From assembly GCA_963791885.1 (NCBI GenBank), contig CAWBUL010000006.1:2542001-2606000 (forward strand): DNA of 64,000 nucleotides, in the 5' to 3' direction. This document shows, piece after piece, positions 19,788-29,627 of the stretch; positions within the stretch are counted from its first letter, which is position 1; each line of letters starts with the position of its first letter. The position numbers and the translations under genes were made by a program. The notes under the pieces were generated by a model, which was not told where the DNA came from, did not search any database, and saw nothing but the letters and a program-made list of their open reading frames with translations. Source of the DNA: CAVSUZ01 sp963791885. GTDB taxonomy: Bacteria > Pseudomonadota > Alphaproteobacteria > Acetobacterales > Acetobacteraceae.

Positions 19788-20908
19788 ACACCCAACCCAT
19801 TCGCGTCGGCATTATCGGCGCCGCGCCCGATCGCGGCTGGTCTGCCGCCGCCCACATCCCCGCGCTCAAAGCGCTCCCGCAATACGCGTTGGTCGCCGTC
19901 TGCACCCGCCGCCAGGAAAGCGCCGAGGCCACCGCACGCAAATTCGCCATCCCCCATGCACTCAGCAACGCCCATGCCCTGGCCGAACGCGATGACATCG
20001 ATCTGGTGACCGTTACCGCCCGCGTGCCGGAGCATCGCGCGCTGGTGCAGGCCGTACTCGAGGCCGGCAAGCACGTCTTTTGCGAGTGGCCGCTGGCGCT
20101 GAACACGCAGGAAGCGCGCACCATGCTGCAGGCTGCCCAGGCCGCCGGCGTGCGTCACATGGTCGGCCTCCAGGGCCGCGTTCACCCCGTTCTGCTCCAC
20201 GCCAAACAGATGATTGCCGATGGTGCGATCGGCCGCCTGCTTTCCGTGTCGCTGATCTCGTCGCTCGCAAGCTGGGGACCGCGTCTCCCACCCGCCGAGG
20301 AATACCGCACCGATCGCGCCAACGGTGCCACTGGACTGACCATTCCGGGCGGCCACACCCTCGATACGCTGCAATTCTGCTTCGGCCGCTTCGATCAGAT
20401 CTCCGCTCTCCTCGCGACGCAGCACAAGGAATGCGAGATCATCGGGACTAACCGCACCGTGCCGGTCACATCACCGGATCAGGTGATCGTCACCGCGTCC
20501 TTGGCAGACGGCGCGCTGCTGAACGCGCACATCAAGGCCGATATGGCGACGCCGATCGGCGTCCGCCTCGAACTCAACGGTACCAATGGCGACCTTCTAC
20601 TCACCTCGCACACGCTTCCCGGTCAGGACCCGGTCGGTCTTCAGCGTGCCGAATTGACACTGCAACGCAGCCGGCGCGGCACGAAAGAATACGAGGAAGT
20701 TCCTGTCACCATCGACGACCCCAGCTTGCGCGATGTGCCAGGCGGCGCGCCCTTCTACACCGCACGCCTGCTGACGAGGCTGGCGGATGCCATCCGCAAT
20801 AACACCGACGCCCATCCCAGCTTCGCCGACGCGGTTGCCTGCCACGAATTGCTCGACACCGTGCAACGCGCCGCTGACTCCGGCTCACGGATACAGGTCG
20901 CGGCATGA
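19784..20908 (+). CDS. Gfo/Idh/MocA family oxidoreductase
   Basis: A 374-residue NAD(P)-dependent dehydrogenase. The Rossmann start is VGIIGAAPDRGWSAAAHIPALK, followed by the family motif HVFCEWPLALNTQEA (the E-[KW]-P region, here EWP instead of the usual EKP). The C-terminal alpha/beta domain has GATGLTIPGGHTLDTLQF. The pattern resembles Gal80/galactose-dehydrogenase-like members. Replacement of the usual catalytic Lys of EKP by Trp is shared with some members and leaves catalysis uncertain. It overlaps its neighbours by ATGA on both sides, so it is within the operon. Confidence 0.85.
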   Translation: MNTQPIRVGIIGAAPDRGWSAAAHIPALKALPQYALVAVCTRRQESAEATARKFAIPHALSNAHALAERDDIDLVTVTARVPEHRALVQAVLEAGKHVFCEWPLALNTQEARTMLQAAQAAGVRHMVGLQGRVHPVLLHAKQMIADGAIGRLLSVSLISSLASWGPRLPPAEEYRTDRANGATGLTIPGGHTLDTLQFCFGRFDQISALLATQHKECEIIGTNRTVPVTSPDQVIVTASLADGALLNAHIKADMATPIGVRLELNGTNGDLLLTSHTLPGQDPVGLQRAELTLQRSRRGTKEYEEVPVTIDDPSLRDVPGGAPFYTARLLTRLADAIRNNTDAHPSFADAVACHELLDTVQRAADSGSRIQVAA

Positions 20909-21750
20909 CCGCTGACCTTGAACCGCGCAGCACCACGCAGGCCGTCAGCCCCGATGGTGTACGCCTCGCCATCCAGGAGTGGGGTAATCCTGCCGGTCAC
21001 CCACTCCTGCTTATCCACGGCCAGGCGCAGTGCCATCTGTCCTTCGTTCGCCAGCTGCGCAGCGATCTGATCCACGATTTCCGCGTCATCACCTTCGATA
21101 TGCGCGGCCACGGGGAGTCGGATAAACCCGCCGGCGCGGAATTCTACCGGGACAGCCAGCGCTGGGCCGACGACCTCGCAAGCGTCATCGACGCCCTTGA
21201 CCTGCACCGGCCCGTGCTGGTCGGCTGGTCAATGGGCGGCCGCGTCATCCGTAATTACCTGATCCATCATGGCGACCGTCGCCTCGGTGCAATCAACTTC
21301 GTCTCCTGCAGGCCAATTGAAGATGCCAGCGTCGTCGGCCCCGGATCGCTCGCCGCGCATCAGCCGCCCCGCAGCCTGGCCGGGCAGATCAGGCAGAACA
21401 TCGCCTTCCTGCGCAATTGCTTCAACGAGGAGCCTGATCCGGACGATTTCGCACTCGCGATCGGCTTCAACATGATGCTGCCGCAGGAGGTACGGCGCGC
21501 CATCCAAGGCTGGTCGACATCCCCCGATGCGTCAGCCGCTGCCTTGCGTGCAATCACCGTGCCCACGCTGATCACGCACGGCAGGCTCGATCGCCTCATT
21601 CTACCCGCCGCTGCGCAGATGACCGCCGACCACGTGCCAGGATCACGCCTCTCCTGGTACGACAACGCCGGCCACGCCCCGTTCTACGAGGACGCATCGC
21701 GCTTCAACGGCGAACTCGCGGCCTTCATTCGCGAAGCGACAGAGGCCTGA
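20905..21750 (+). CDS. Alpha/beta hydrolase
   Basis: A 281-residue alpha/beta hydrolase with an oxyanion loop LLLIHGQAQ, FDMRGHGESDKP, the nucleophile elbow VGWSMGGRV (Ser), and a C-terminal THGRLDRLI (Asp region) and NAGHAPFYED (His). Lactonases and esterases such as 3-oxoadipate enol-lactonase share this plan; the exact substrate cannot be told. The ATG overlaps the preceding TGA and the next permease starts 2 bases after its stop. Confidence 0.87.
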   Translation: MTADLEPRSTTQAVSPDGVRLAIQEWGNPAGHPLLLIHGQAQCHLSFVRQLRSDLIHDFRVITFDMRGHGESDKPAGAEFYRDSQRWADDLASVIDALDLHRPVLVGWSMGGRVIRNYLIHHGDRRLGAINFVSCRPIEDASVVGPGSLAAHQPPRSLAGQIRQNIAFLRNCFNEEPDPDDFALAIGFNMMLPQEVRRAIQGWSTSPDASAAALRAITVPTLITHGRLDRLILPAAAQMTADHVPGSRLSWYDNAGHAPFYEDASRFNGELAAFIREATEA

Positions 21751-21752
21751 CG

Positions 21753-23573
21753 ATGACCCTCGCGACCGCATCGGGCCGTATACTCGATCGCGTCGTCGGT
21801 TCTGCCGCCGCCATACTGCTGCTTATTGCGATGACGCTCATGCTGCTGGGCGTGATCTTCCGCTACGTACTGCACCATCCCCAGGTCTGGATCGACGAGG
21901 TGATCGCAACCCTGTTCCCCTGGCTGACCATGTTGGGCGCAGTGCTGGCACTCCGCCGCAATTCGCACATGCGTATGACCGCGCTTGTCGCGCGAACACA
22001 TGCCCGGATTCGCCCCGCGCTGGATACGCTCACCATCCTCGCCATACTCTGCTTCATGATCTTCACACTGCAGCCAGCGTTCGATTTCGTTGCAAATCAG
22101 GCCGCGGTCTCGATGACCACCATGAACCTGTCGCTGGCGTGGCCCTCCGCCGCGTTGCCGGCCGGTATTGCGCTGATGCTACTTGCGCAGCTGCTGAAAC
22201 TTCCGCTCCGTCCCAGCCGGGGCGACTTGCTCTGCCTCGCCGCGGCGGTGCTGTTCGTCATCGCCTTGATCATGCTTTCCCCCGTTCTGCGCTCGTTCGG
22301 CAACTGGAACCTCGTTATCTTCTTTGTCGGAGTCACCACGGCCACGGTGTTTGCCGGCATCCCCATCGCCTTCGCGTTCGGCCTCGCCACGCTCGGCTAT
22401 CTCACCTTCTCGACCTACATCCCTGCCTCCATCCTTATCTCCCGCATGCAAGCCGGCATGAGCGACCCGATCCTGCTCGCCGTTCCGCTCTTCGTCTTCC
22501 TCGGTCTGCTGATCGAGATGACCGGCATGGCGCAGGTCATGGTTGCCTTCCTCGCGAATATGTTCGGCCATCTGCGAGGCGGCCTGTCCTACGTGCTCGT
22601 CGCTGCGATCTATCTCGTCTCCGGCATCTCCGGCTCCAAAGCCGCCGACATGGCGGCGATCGCGCCCGTCCTGTTTCCTGAGATGCGCAAGCGCGGCATG
22701 CCGCATGGCGACCTCGTGGCCTTGCTCGCCGCCACCGGCGCGCAGACGGAAACCGTTCCCCCCAGCCTTATCCTTATCACCATCGGTTCTGTCACCGGCC
22801 TGTCCATCGCCGGGCTGTTCGCCGGCGGTATTCTGCCCGCGCTCGTCGGCGGTTTCTTTCTTTGTGCGGTGATCTGGCTCTATTCCCGCCGTTCCACCAT
22901 CCCCGTCCTGCCGCGCGCCCCGGCACGCGCGACCGTGCGCAGCTTCGGTGTGGCCATTCCCGCTTTGCTCCTGCCCTTCGTGATCCGCTCCGCCATCGTC
23001 AATGGCGTGGCGACCGCGACCGAGGTTTCCACCATCGGCATCGTCTACGCCGTGATCGTCGGGCTGCTGTTCTATCGCTGCTTCGATTGGCGCCGAATCT
23101 GGCCCATGCTGATCGAAACGGCCACCTTGTCCGGCGCGATCCTGCTGATCGTCGGCGCCGCGACTGCCATGTCCTGGGCGATCACCCAGACGGGAATCTC
23201 TCGCGGCCTCGCGCAATGGATCATGCAGATTCCCGGCGGCCAGTTCTCCTTCCTCGCCATATCGATCCTGATATTCATTGTCCTCGGCAGCGTGCTGGAA
23301 GGAATCCCCGCCGTCGTCCTGATGGGACCGCTGCTGTTTCCCGTCGCGCGCCAGGTCGGATTGAACGAGATCCACTACGCGATGGTCGCGATCCTCGGCA
23401 TGGGGATCGGATTGTTCTCGCCGCCCTTCGGCGTTGGTTACTACGTCGCTTGCGCCATCGGTGGCTGCGATCCTGACGAAGGACTTCCTTACATCGGAAA
23501 ATACCTGATCGCGCTCAGCATAAGCCTGATCGTGATCGCTGCCGTACCATGGATTTCGACAGTCTTGGTCTAA
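21753..23573 (+). CDS. TRAP transporter fused permease DctQM (unit 3)
   Basis: A 606-residue fused permease. The DctQ part has GVIFRYVLHHPQVWIDEVIA, and the DctM part has SGISGSKAADMAAIAPVL, TETVPPSLILITIGSVTGLS, ATATEVSTIGIVYAV and FSPPFGVGYYVACAIG. It begins with a normal ATG, unlike units 1 and 2. Its TAA stop is 2 bases before the left end of an IS630 insertion, which separates it from its DctP by about 1.2 kb. Confidence 0.9.
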   Translation: MTLATASGRILDRVVGSAAAILLLIAMTLMLLGVIFRYVLHHPQVWIDEVIATLFPWLTMLGAVLALRRNSHMRMTALVARTHARIRPALDTLTILAILCFMIFTLQPAFDFVANQAAVSMTTMNLSLAWPSAALPAGIALMLLAQLLKLPLRPSRGDLLCLAAAVLFVIALIMLSPVLRSFGNWNLVIFFVGVTTATVFAGIPIAFAFGLATLGYLTFSTYIPASILISRMQAGMSDPILLAVPLFVFLGLLIEMTGMAQVMVAFLANMFGHLRGGLSYVLVAAIYLVSGISGSKAADMAAIAPVLFPEMRKRGMPHGDLVALLAATGAQTETVPPSLILITIGSVTGLSIAGLFAGGILPALVGGFFLCAVIWLYSRRSTIPVLPRAPARATVRSFGVAIPALLLPFVIRSAIVNGVATATEVSTIGIVYAVIVGLLFYRCFDWRRIWPMLIETATLSGAILLIVGAATAMSWAITQTGISRGLAQWIMQIPGGQFSFLAISILIFIVLGSVLEGIPAVVLMGPLLFPVARQVGLNEIHYAMVAILGMGIGLFSPPFGVGYYVACAIGGCDPDEGLPYIGKYLIALSISLIVIAAVPWISTVLV

Positions 23574-23575
23574 TA

Positions 23576-24741
23576 CCAAATCCCCCTCACGAAGACTCAC
23601 GTGGGGGATTCCCCGACGCGGGTGTGATCTGATTCAACCTCGGCGGCCCGAAGGAGGTTTGCCATGGGAAGCCCGATCCCACTGAGATCAGACTACAATG
23701 CGGGACAACTGCGGCGTATTGCCCGCGACAGCAAGGATGCCGACCAGGTTCGGCGGCTGCTGTCACTGGCGCTGATCTACGGCGGAGGCAGCCGGACCGA
23801 GGCAGCGCAGGCAGGCGGCGTGGGGCTGCAAGTGGTGCGCGACTGGGTACTGCGGTTCAATGCGAACGGCCCTGGAGGGCTGATCGACCGCAAGGCTCCA
23901 GGACAGCCATCCAGACTTGATGCGAGGCATCGTGCCGCGCTGGCAGCGATGGTCGAGAACGGCCCGATCCCGGCGGTACACCGCGTCGTCCGCTGGCGCA
24001 TCATCGATCTCTGCCAATGCTTATGGGACGAATACGGGACCAACGTCTCGAAACAGACGCTGAGCCGGGAGCTGCGAGCCATGGGATATCGCAAGCTGTC
24101 GGCACGTCCGCGCCATCACGCGCAAGCCGCGGGCGCCATCGAGACGTTCAAAAAAACTGGCCTGCGACAGTGGAGGCGATCGCGCGCGAGCGGAGCCTCG
24201 ATCGCAGCGATATAGAGGTGTGGTTCGGCGACGAAGCCAGGATCGGCCAGAAGAACAAGATCACCCGTCGCTGGGCTCGGCGCGGCACCCGCCCCTCGGC
24301 GCCATCAGACCAGCGAACCGCCTCGACCTATATTTTCGGTGCCATCTGCCCGGCCGAGGGCAAGGCTGTCGGCTTGATCCTGCCCTGGTGCAACACGGCG
24401 ATGATGAACCTGCGTCTGGCGGCGATCTCGGCTGATATCGCTCCAGGCCGCCACGCGGCGCTGTTGCTCGACCAGGCGGGCTGGCATCTCTCGCGCCAGC
24501 TGTCGGTGCCGGACAACATCACAATTGTTCCACTGCCGCCGAAATGCCCCGAACTCAACGCGCAGGAGAACGTCTGGCAGTTCATGCGCGATAACTGGCT
24601 CTCCAATCGGGTGTTCGACGACACCGACGCGCTGCTCGATCACTGCTGCGAGGCGTGGAATAAGCTGGAGGCGCGGCCGTGGGCCATCATGTCGCTCGGA
24701 TTGCGCGATTGGGCGCATCGGTCGTGATCAGAGGGATTTGG
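23576..24741 (+). mobile_element. IS630-family insertion sequence, apparently complete
   Basis: The element is bounded by imperfect terminal inverted repeats starting CCAAATCCC (23576) and ending GGGATTTGG (24741), each flanked by TA (23574-23575 and 24742-24743), the target duplication of IS630/Tc1-mariner elements. It carries one transposase gene in two overlapping frames. The insertion lies 2 bases after the stop of the unit 3 TRAP permease and just before the ribosome-binding site of its DctP. Removing the element and one TA copy restores a short normal intergenic gap. A G-tract/C-tract inverted repeat just inside the left end (about 23582-23611) could form a hairpin. Confidence 0.88.
23664..24727 (+). 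CDS. IS630-family transposase, two frames joined at an A7 slippery run
   Basis: The first frame (23664-24215) holds the helix-turn-helix part: RRLLSLALIYGGGSRTEAAQ and VVRDWVLRFNANGPGGLIDR. The second frame (ending 24727) holds the DDE catalytic core: VWFGDEARIGQKNK (first Asp), LLLDQAGWHLS (second Asp) and PKCPELNAQENVWQFMRDN (Glu). The frames meet at seven consecutive A residues (24150-24156); a -1 slip there converts FKKTG to FKKNWPATVEAIA, giving a full-length protein of about 354 residues. Programmed -1 frameshifting on A-runs is known in several IS families. A simple assembly or mutational deletion in the run is the alternative. Confidence 0.85.
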
Positions 24742-24761
24742 TATAAGGGAGGATACGACAC

Positions 24762-25766
24762 ATGAACACAACACGACGCTTCTTTCTTGCGGCTACAGGC
24801 GCGGCCGCAGTTGCACGTACTCGCCGGGCGCGCGCTGCCGAATTCGTGTACAAGCTCGGCAACAGCACGCCTCTGCATCACCCGTTCAACACGCGACTGA
24901 TGGAAGCTGCCGACAACATCAAGAAAGACTCCAACGGCCGGATGGAGCTGCAGATCTTCCCCGACAGCCAACTTGGAGGCGACAACGACATCCTGTCGCA
25001 GGCGCGCAGCGGCGCAATCGAGTTCTGCCAGCCGACCGGGCAGATCCTCTCGACCATCCTGCCGCCGACCGCCGTCAACGCCATGGGCTTCGTCTTTGCC
25101 AACTATGACCAGGTCTGGGCAGCGATGGACGGTGAGTTGGGCACCTGGGTGCGCAAGCTGATCATCTCGAAGACCAACCTGACGCCGATGGAGAAGATGT
25201 GGGATCTCGGATTCCGTCAGATCACAACTAGCAACCATCCCGTACGTACCGCCGCCGATTGCGACGGGCTGAAGCTCCGCGTGCCCATCGCACCCAGCCT
25301 GGTCTCCCTGTTCCAGGCGCTGAAGGCCGCGCCGGTCGGCATGCAGTACGGCGAGGTCTATTCCGCGCTGCAGACCCATGTGGTGGACGGGCAGGAGAAC
25401 CCGCTATCTCAGGTCACTGCCGGCAAGTTCTACGAGGTTCAGAAATACGTCTCCATGACCAACCACGTCTGGGACGGTTATTGGATCTGCTGTAACGATG
25501 CCGCCTGGGAACGCTTGCCGCCCGACCTGCAGCAGATCGTCGCCAAGAATCTGAACGAGAGCGGCTTGAAGGAGCGTGTCGATGTCGCGCAACTGAATGT
25601 CTCGACTGCCGGCGAGCTCAAGGCAAAAGGCATGATCTTCAACGACACGACACCCGACAGCTTCCGTGCGCAACTGCGCTCTGCCGGATTCTACGCGACA
25701 TGGCGCGGCAAGATCGGCGAAGAGCCCTGGGGCTTGTTGGAGAAGTATGTCGGCAAACTCGCCTGA
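24762..25766 (+). CDS. TRAP transporter substrate-binding protein DctP (unit 3)
   Basis: A 334-residue DctP. The N-terminus TTRRFFLAATGAAAVARTRR has a twin-arginine-like signal. The mature part has YKLGNSTPLHHPFNTRLMEA, IFPDSQLGGDNDILSQARSG, TSNHPVRTAADCDGLKLRV and HVVDGQENPLSQVTAGKF. A strong AAGGGAGG precedes the ATG. It belongs to the unit 3 permease, from which the IS630 element now separates it, so its expression may depend on read-through or on IS-borne transcription. Confidence 0.92.
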   Translation: MNTTRRFFLAATGAAAVARTRRARAAEFVYKLGNSTPLHHPFNTRLMEAADNIKKDSNGRMELQIFPDSQLGGDNDILSQARSGAIEFCQPTGQILSTILPPTAVNAMGFVFANYDQVWAAMDGELGTWVRKLIISKTNLTPMEKMWDLGFRQITTSNHPVRTAADCDGLKLRVPIAPSLVSLFQALKAAPVGMQYGEVYSALQTHVVDGQENPLSQVTAGKFYEVQKYVSMTNHVWDGYWICCNDAAWERLPPDLQQIVAKNLNESGLKERVDVAQLNVSTAGELKAKGMIFNDTTPDSFRAQLRSAGFYATWRGKIGEEPWGLLEKYVGKLA

Positions 25767-25782
25767 TCCAGCGGTCTCATCA

Positions 25783-27005
25783 CTAGGCGGCCTCCATCTC
25801 GGCGCGCGTGCCGCGGACCGCCGCGCCGGGGATCACCGTCGTTCCCCAAAGCCCGACGGCCGCGCCGATCATCAGATACACCGCGGGCACCATGTGGCTG
25901 CCGGTAATCGCGATCAGCGACGTGATGATGAAGGCGGCCGAACCGCCAAAGACGGCGACAGCGATGTTGTCTGCGAGAGAAAGGCCTGTGGCCAGGGTGT
26001 GTGACGGGAACATCCGACCGATTCCGGTCAGGATGGCACCCTGGTAGCCGGCCACCACCACGGCGAACACAATCTGGAAGACCAGGAGCCCGCCGAAGCT
26101 CGGGGACGTGTTCGCATAGGTGAACATCGGCCAGGCCAGGATGATCAACAGCGCGGCGGACACGCGCAGGAACAGCTTCGGCCCGTAGCGGTCCACATAA
26201 TGCCCGACCACCGGTGTGAGGCAGCCGATAATGAGCGTGCCGAGCATGGTCGCGAAGAACCCATCGATCTGCGGCAGCTTCAGCGTGTGCACCGTATAGA
26301 CCGGCGTATAGACCGCGAGCACGTAGGTGCAGATCGTGGAGGTGACGAACAGCGCACCGGTTGCAAATGACTCCTTCAGGTGGTGTGTCAACACGTGCTG
26401 CAGCGGCCGTCCCTCGACCTGCGAGGTCTGCTGCGACGCCGGCGGGTCCGGGATCCGCGTCAACCCCACGCGTATAGGGCGTCGTGGCTGAATATCGCCG
26501 AGAAGATCGTTCCCACCGCGAGACCCAGCCCGATGAACAACCCGCTGCTGGCATAGACCCAACTGAAGAAATGCGCCCGCCGCTCCGGCGGTGCGTAATC
26601 ACGCATATACGCTGTGGCGTTGCCCATCTCTCCGCCGGTCGAGAACCCCTGCAGCAGACGGGCAAGCACCAACAGCAGCGGCGCAGCGAGGCCGATGGTG
26701 GCATAGGTCGGCGTGACGGCGATGAGGAGCGTTCCGATGCACATCAGCATGATCGTCATCGCCAGGGCCTGCTTGCGGCCGACCTTGTCCGAATAGATGC
26801 CGAGCAGCACGCCGCCCACCGGCCGCATAAAGAACCCGACGCCGAACGTGCCGAGCGACAGCAGCAATGAGGTCAGGCCGCTCTTGGTCGGGAAATACAA
26901 GTGGGCGATGACGGCGGCGAACACGCCGTAGAGCATGAAGTTGTACCACTCGAGACCATTGCCGATGACGGCCGCGACGATGGTCAGCCTCTGTTGCCGG
27001 GTCAT
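25783..27005 (-). pseudogene. Broken MFS transporter, metabolite:H+ symporter (MHS) type
   Basis: The N-terminal half (27005-26460) has the MHS hallmarks IGNGLEWYNFMLYGVFAA, FMRPVGGVLLGIYSDKVGRK and LLQGFSTGGEMGNATAYM. It stops after HDALYAWG. The C-terminal half continues in another frame (from about 26460 to 25783) with RIPDPPASQQTSQVEG, VYTPVYTVHTLKLPQ and VVGHYVDRYGPK. The roughly 25-30 residues expected between AWG and the IPDPPAS region (the W-R-[IL]-P-F-L helix) are missing. A deletion with a frame change is therefore likely, and the protein would lack a transmembrane helix. It is 4 bases downstream of the gamma-glutamyltransferase-like gene. Confidence 0.8.
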
Positions 27006-27009
27006 AATG

Positions 27010-28719
27010 TCAAATGGCCGCTGCGTAGGCTGGCCGCCGTGGATCGGCCCCTGCGGCGATCAGCCCGTTAGCGGGATTGGTGCGGATCGCCTCCACGCTG
27101 CCGGCAAGCCAGGTCCAGTCGGGCCAGACGCTGACCTCGTGTCCCAGGCGCGCGAGATCGTCGCGCACATTCGCCGGCAAGCGTCCTTCGACGGCGAGGC
27201 GGCCGGGGAAATACTCGAACGGGGCGAAGGAGGATGGGAAGGAGTAGGTGGCGACGCGCGGCGCCTCGATCGCGTCCTGCAGTTCCATACCGAAATGCAG
27301 GATGTTGAGCAGGACCTGAAGCATGGCCTGGGTCTGGACGTCGCCGCCGGGTGTGCCGAAGGGCATCACCGCTCCGTCCGGACTGACCAGCATCGCCGGA
27401 TTGGGGGTGAGGCGCGGGCGCTTGCCCGGTGCCACGCCCATAGGATGCTTCGGATCGGGCCGGTTCTGCGACCCGCGTGATGACGGGATGATGCCGAGGC
27501 CCGGAATGACGGGCGAGGCCCAGGACCCGTCCGATGGTGTCGCGCTGAAGGCATTTCCCCAGCGGTCGACGGCGCAGGCATAAGACGTGTCTGCCTCGAC
27601 GCGCGGCAGGCCGGTCCGGGTTGGTTCGTGGTGTGCCGTCGGGGCGTCGATCGGTGCGGGCATTTCTGGGCAAGCGCGGGTGCGATCGAATTCGCGCGCA
27701 CGGCGCGCGATGGTTTCAGGTGAGAGCAGGAAGTCGAGGGGGACGTGGATGAATTGGGGGTCGCCGAAGTAACGCTCGCGGTCGGAGAAGGCGAGCTTCA
27801 GCGCTTCGGTGATCACGTGGAGGTAGGCTGCCGAATTATGCTGCAGGCCGGTGATGCCGATCTGTTCGGTGAGCAGCAGAGCCTCGAGCAGCGCCGGCCC
27901 CTGGCACCACGGGCCGCAGACCATCACCTCATGCCCGCGCCAGAAACGGCGGACGGCAGGTTCGAGACGAGAGCGGTACTCGGCGAGATCGGCTTCCGAT
28001 AACAGTCCGCCTTCGCGCTTGTGGAAGGCCACGATCTCACGCGCGATGTCGCCGCGATAGAACGCGTCGCGCGCGGCGGCGAGGCCGGCGGCTCGGCTGG
28101 TGGTGCGTCCCTGGGAGGCGGCGGCTTTCTCCTGGTCGATCATGTAGCCGATGGTTTTTGCCAGGTCGGACTGCACGAACTTGTCGCCGACGCCGGGAGC
28201 CTTGCCGCCTGGGAGGAAGATCGCTGCGTTCTGCGGCCAGTGCTTGTAGTCCGCTTCGTGCGCAGCAATGGAGCCGGCGAGCAGGGCGTTGACGGCGAAG
28301 CCTTCTGCCGCGAAGCGGCGCGCCGGGCCGGCGACGTCGCCGAAGGTCATGGTGCCGTGGCGCTCGAGCGCGGTGATCCACGCATCCGGCGCAGCGGGGA
28401 CGACGGTGCGCAGAATGCCTTCGGGAATCTTCCCGCCGTGTTCGCGCATGAAGAGCTGCGGATCGAGTGCGCGCGGCCAGTGGCCGAGGCCGGCGATGGT
28501 TTCAACCGTACCGTCCGCGAGGCGCAGAATCATCGGCGCGACGCCGGCGAAGTTCACCAGGTCCGGCTGCAGGATTCCCAGCGCGATGCCTGCGGTGCAG
28601 CCGGCGTCGATCGCGTTGCCGCCGGCTTCGAGAATGGAGAAGCCGGCCATGGTGGCGAGGTAGTGTCCGGCGGAAACCGCGTGCCGCGTGCCGTAGATGG
28701 TTGGCCGATACGATGCCAT
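27010..28719 (-). CDS. Gamma-glutamyltransferase family protein
   Basis: About 569 residues of the Ntn-hydrolase gamma-glutamyltranspeptidase fold. The N-terminal part has SILEAGGNAIDAGCTAGIALG and FAGVAPMILRL. The autoprocessing/nucleophile site is in VEADTSYACAVDRWGN (Thr near residue 378), followed by PSDGSWASPVIPGLGI and FGTPGGDVQTQAMLQ. No signal peptide is seen. Family members hydrolyse or transfer gamma-glutamyl groups or, as cephalosporin acylase relatives, other amides. The open frame extends far upstream into the preceding hypothetical gene, but homology starts at the ATG at 28719. With the broken MFS gene it looks like an uptake/hydrolysis pair. Confidence 0.88.
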   Translation of the reverse strand: MASYRPTIYGTRHAVSAGHYLATMAGFSILEAGGNAIDAGCTAGIALGILQPDLVNFAGVAPMILRLADGTVETIAGLGHWPRALDPQLFMREHGGKIPEGILRTVVPAAPDAWITALERHGTMTFGDVAGPARRFAAEGFAVNALLAGSIAAHEADYKHWPQNAAIFLPGGKAPGVGDKFVQSDLAKTIGYMIDQEKAAASQGRTTSRAAGLAAARDAFYRGDIAREIVAFHKREGGLLSEADLAEYRSRLEPAVRRFWRGHEVMVCGPWCQGPALLEALLLTEQIGITGLQHNSAAYLHVITEALKLAFSDRERYFGDPQFIHVPLDFLLSPETIARRAREFDRTRACPEMPAPIDAPTAHHEPTRTGLPRVEADTSYACAVDRWGNAFSATPSDGSWASPVIPGLGIIPSSRGSQNRPDPKHPMGVAPGKRPRLTPNPAMLVSPDGAVMPFGTPGGDVQTQAMLQVLLNILHFGMELQDAIEAPRVATYSFPSSFAPFEYFPGRLAVEGRLPANVRDDLARLGHEVSVWPDWTWLAGSVEAIRTNPANGLIAAGADPRRPAYAAAI

Positions 28720-28807
28720 GCGCCGGTGCCTCCTCGATGCGAGGAGCTTACGACGGTGGGTCCGGGTGGCAAGAAAGTGTGGCGGGGTGGTCGGCCGGTC
28801 GGCGCGG

Positions 28808-29613
28808 TTATTTGCCGGCGGTCGGGGGGGTGCGCGGTGGTGCCTCGGCGGCGGCGGCTTCCGCTGGTTGGGGCGTTTTGGCGGGCTTATCGGCGAAGAA
28901 CATGGGTCGGTCCCAGCCCGGACCGCGGGGGCCGAACTGCGCCTGGTCGAGCAGGGCGCGGCGGGCGGCGCTTTCGCGGGGCCGCTCGGGCTGTCTCGCT
29001 GGCGTCTCATTTTTGTGTTTTCGAGGCTGATCGGTCGTTTTTGAGATGGATGCTTCGGTCGGGCTGGCCTGGGCCGCCACAGCCGGCGGCGCCGGCCTCG
29101 GGGTGACGGGGGTTGGAGCGGGGGTGGGTTCGGGCATCTGGGCGAGGGCCTCGGCGAGCATGACCATGGTGATGTGTTCGGTGCGCTCGGCGGCGTCGGT
29201 GGTGTCGGGGTTGGCGTAGAGCTTGCGGCGGGCGGGGCCTGCATACGCTCGAGCGCGCGTTGGGCGCGGTCGGCCTCGCGCATCATGCTGGCGGCCTGGG
29301 CGCGGCATTTGGCGGCGCGGGTGTAGTCCTCGGCCGCGAGGAAGCGCTGGGCCCAGTGAAGGCAGTCGTTCCATTGCTCACCAGCGGCGACGATCTGGGC
29401 GGCGAAGATGGCCTCGGCGGAGTCATTGGGGCGGAGTGCGGAGATCTGGGCGATGATGGCGTGGTCGCGGTTTTTGCGGTCCTGGGGGGATTCGGGCGGT
29501 GGCGGGAGGGTGCGGCGGAGATTGTGGAGCAGGTGGTGGTAGGCCTCGGCGGGGAGGGAGTAGGCGAGCGCGTCGGTGTCGATGGGGGTGGGGGCGAGGG
29601 CGGTGTGGGACAT
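28808..29613 (-). pseudogene. Frameshifted conserved hypothetical gene
   Basis: The start MSHTALAPTPIDTDALAYSL at 29613 leads into a helical N-terminal part (LPAEAYHHLLHNLRRTLPPP; AAGEQWNDCLHWAQRFLAAE; AASMMREADRAQRALERMQ). Near 29240 the coding character jumps to another frame with GPARRKLYANPDTTDAAERT, a Pro/Ala-rich linker, and the C-terminal ARRALLDQAQFGPRGPGWD, ending at 28808. I have seen this architecture (short helical N-terminus, Pro/Ala linker, FGPRGPGW-like end) only as an uncharacterised protein of acetic-acid-bacteria relatives; no function is proposed. A single-base indel would restore one frame. Confidence 0.5.
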
Positions 29614-29627
29614 GGGGTGGGATGTAG

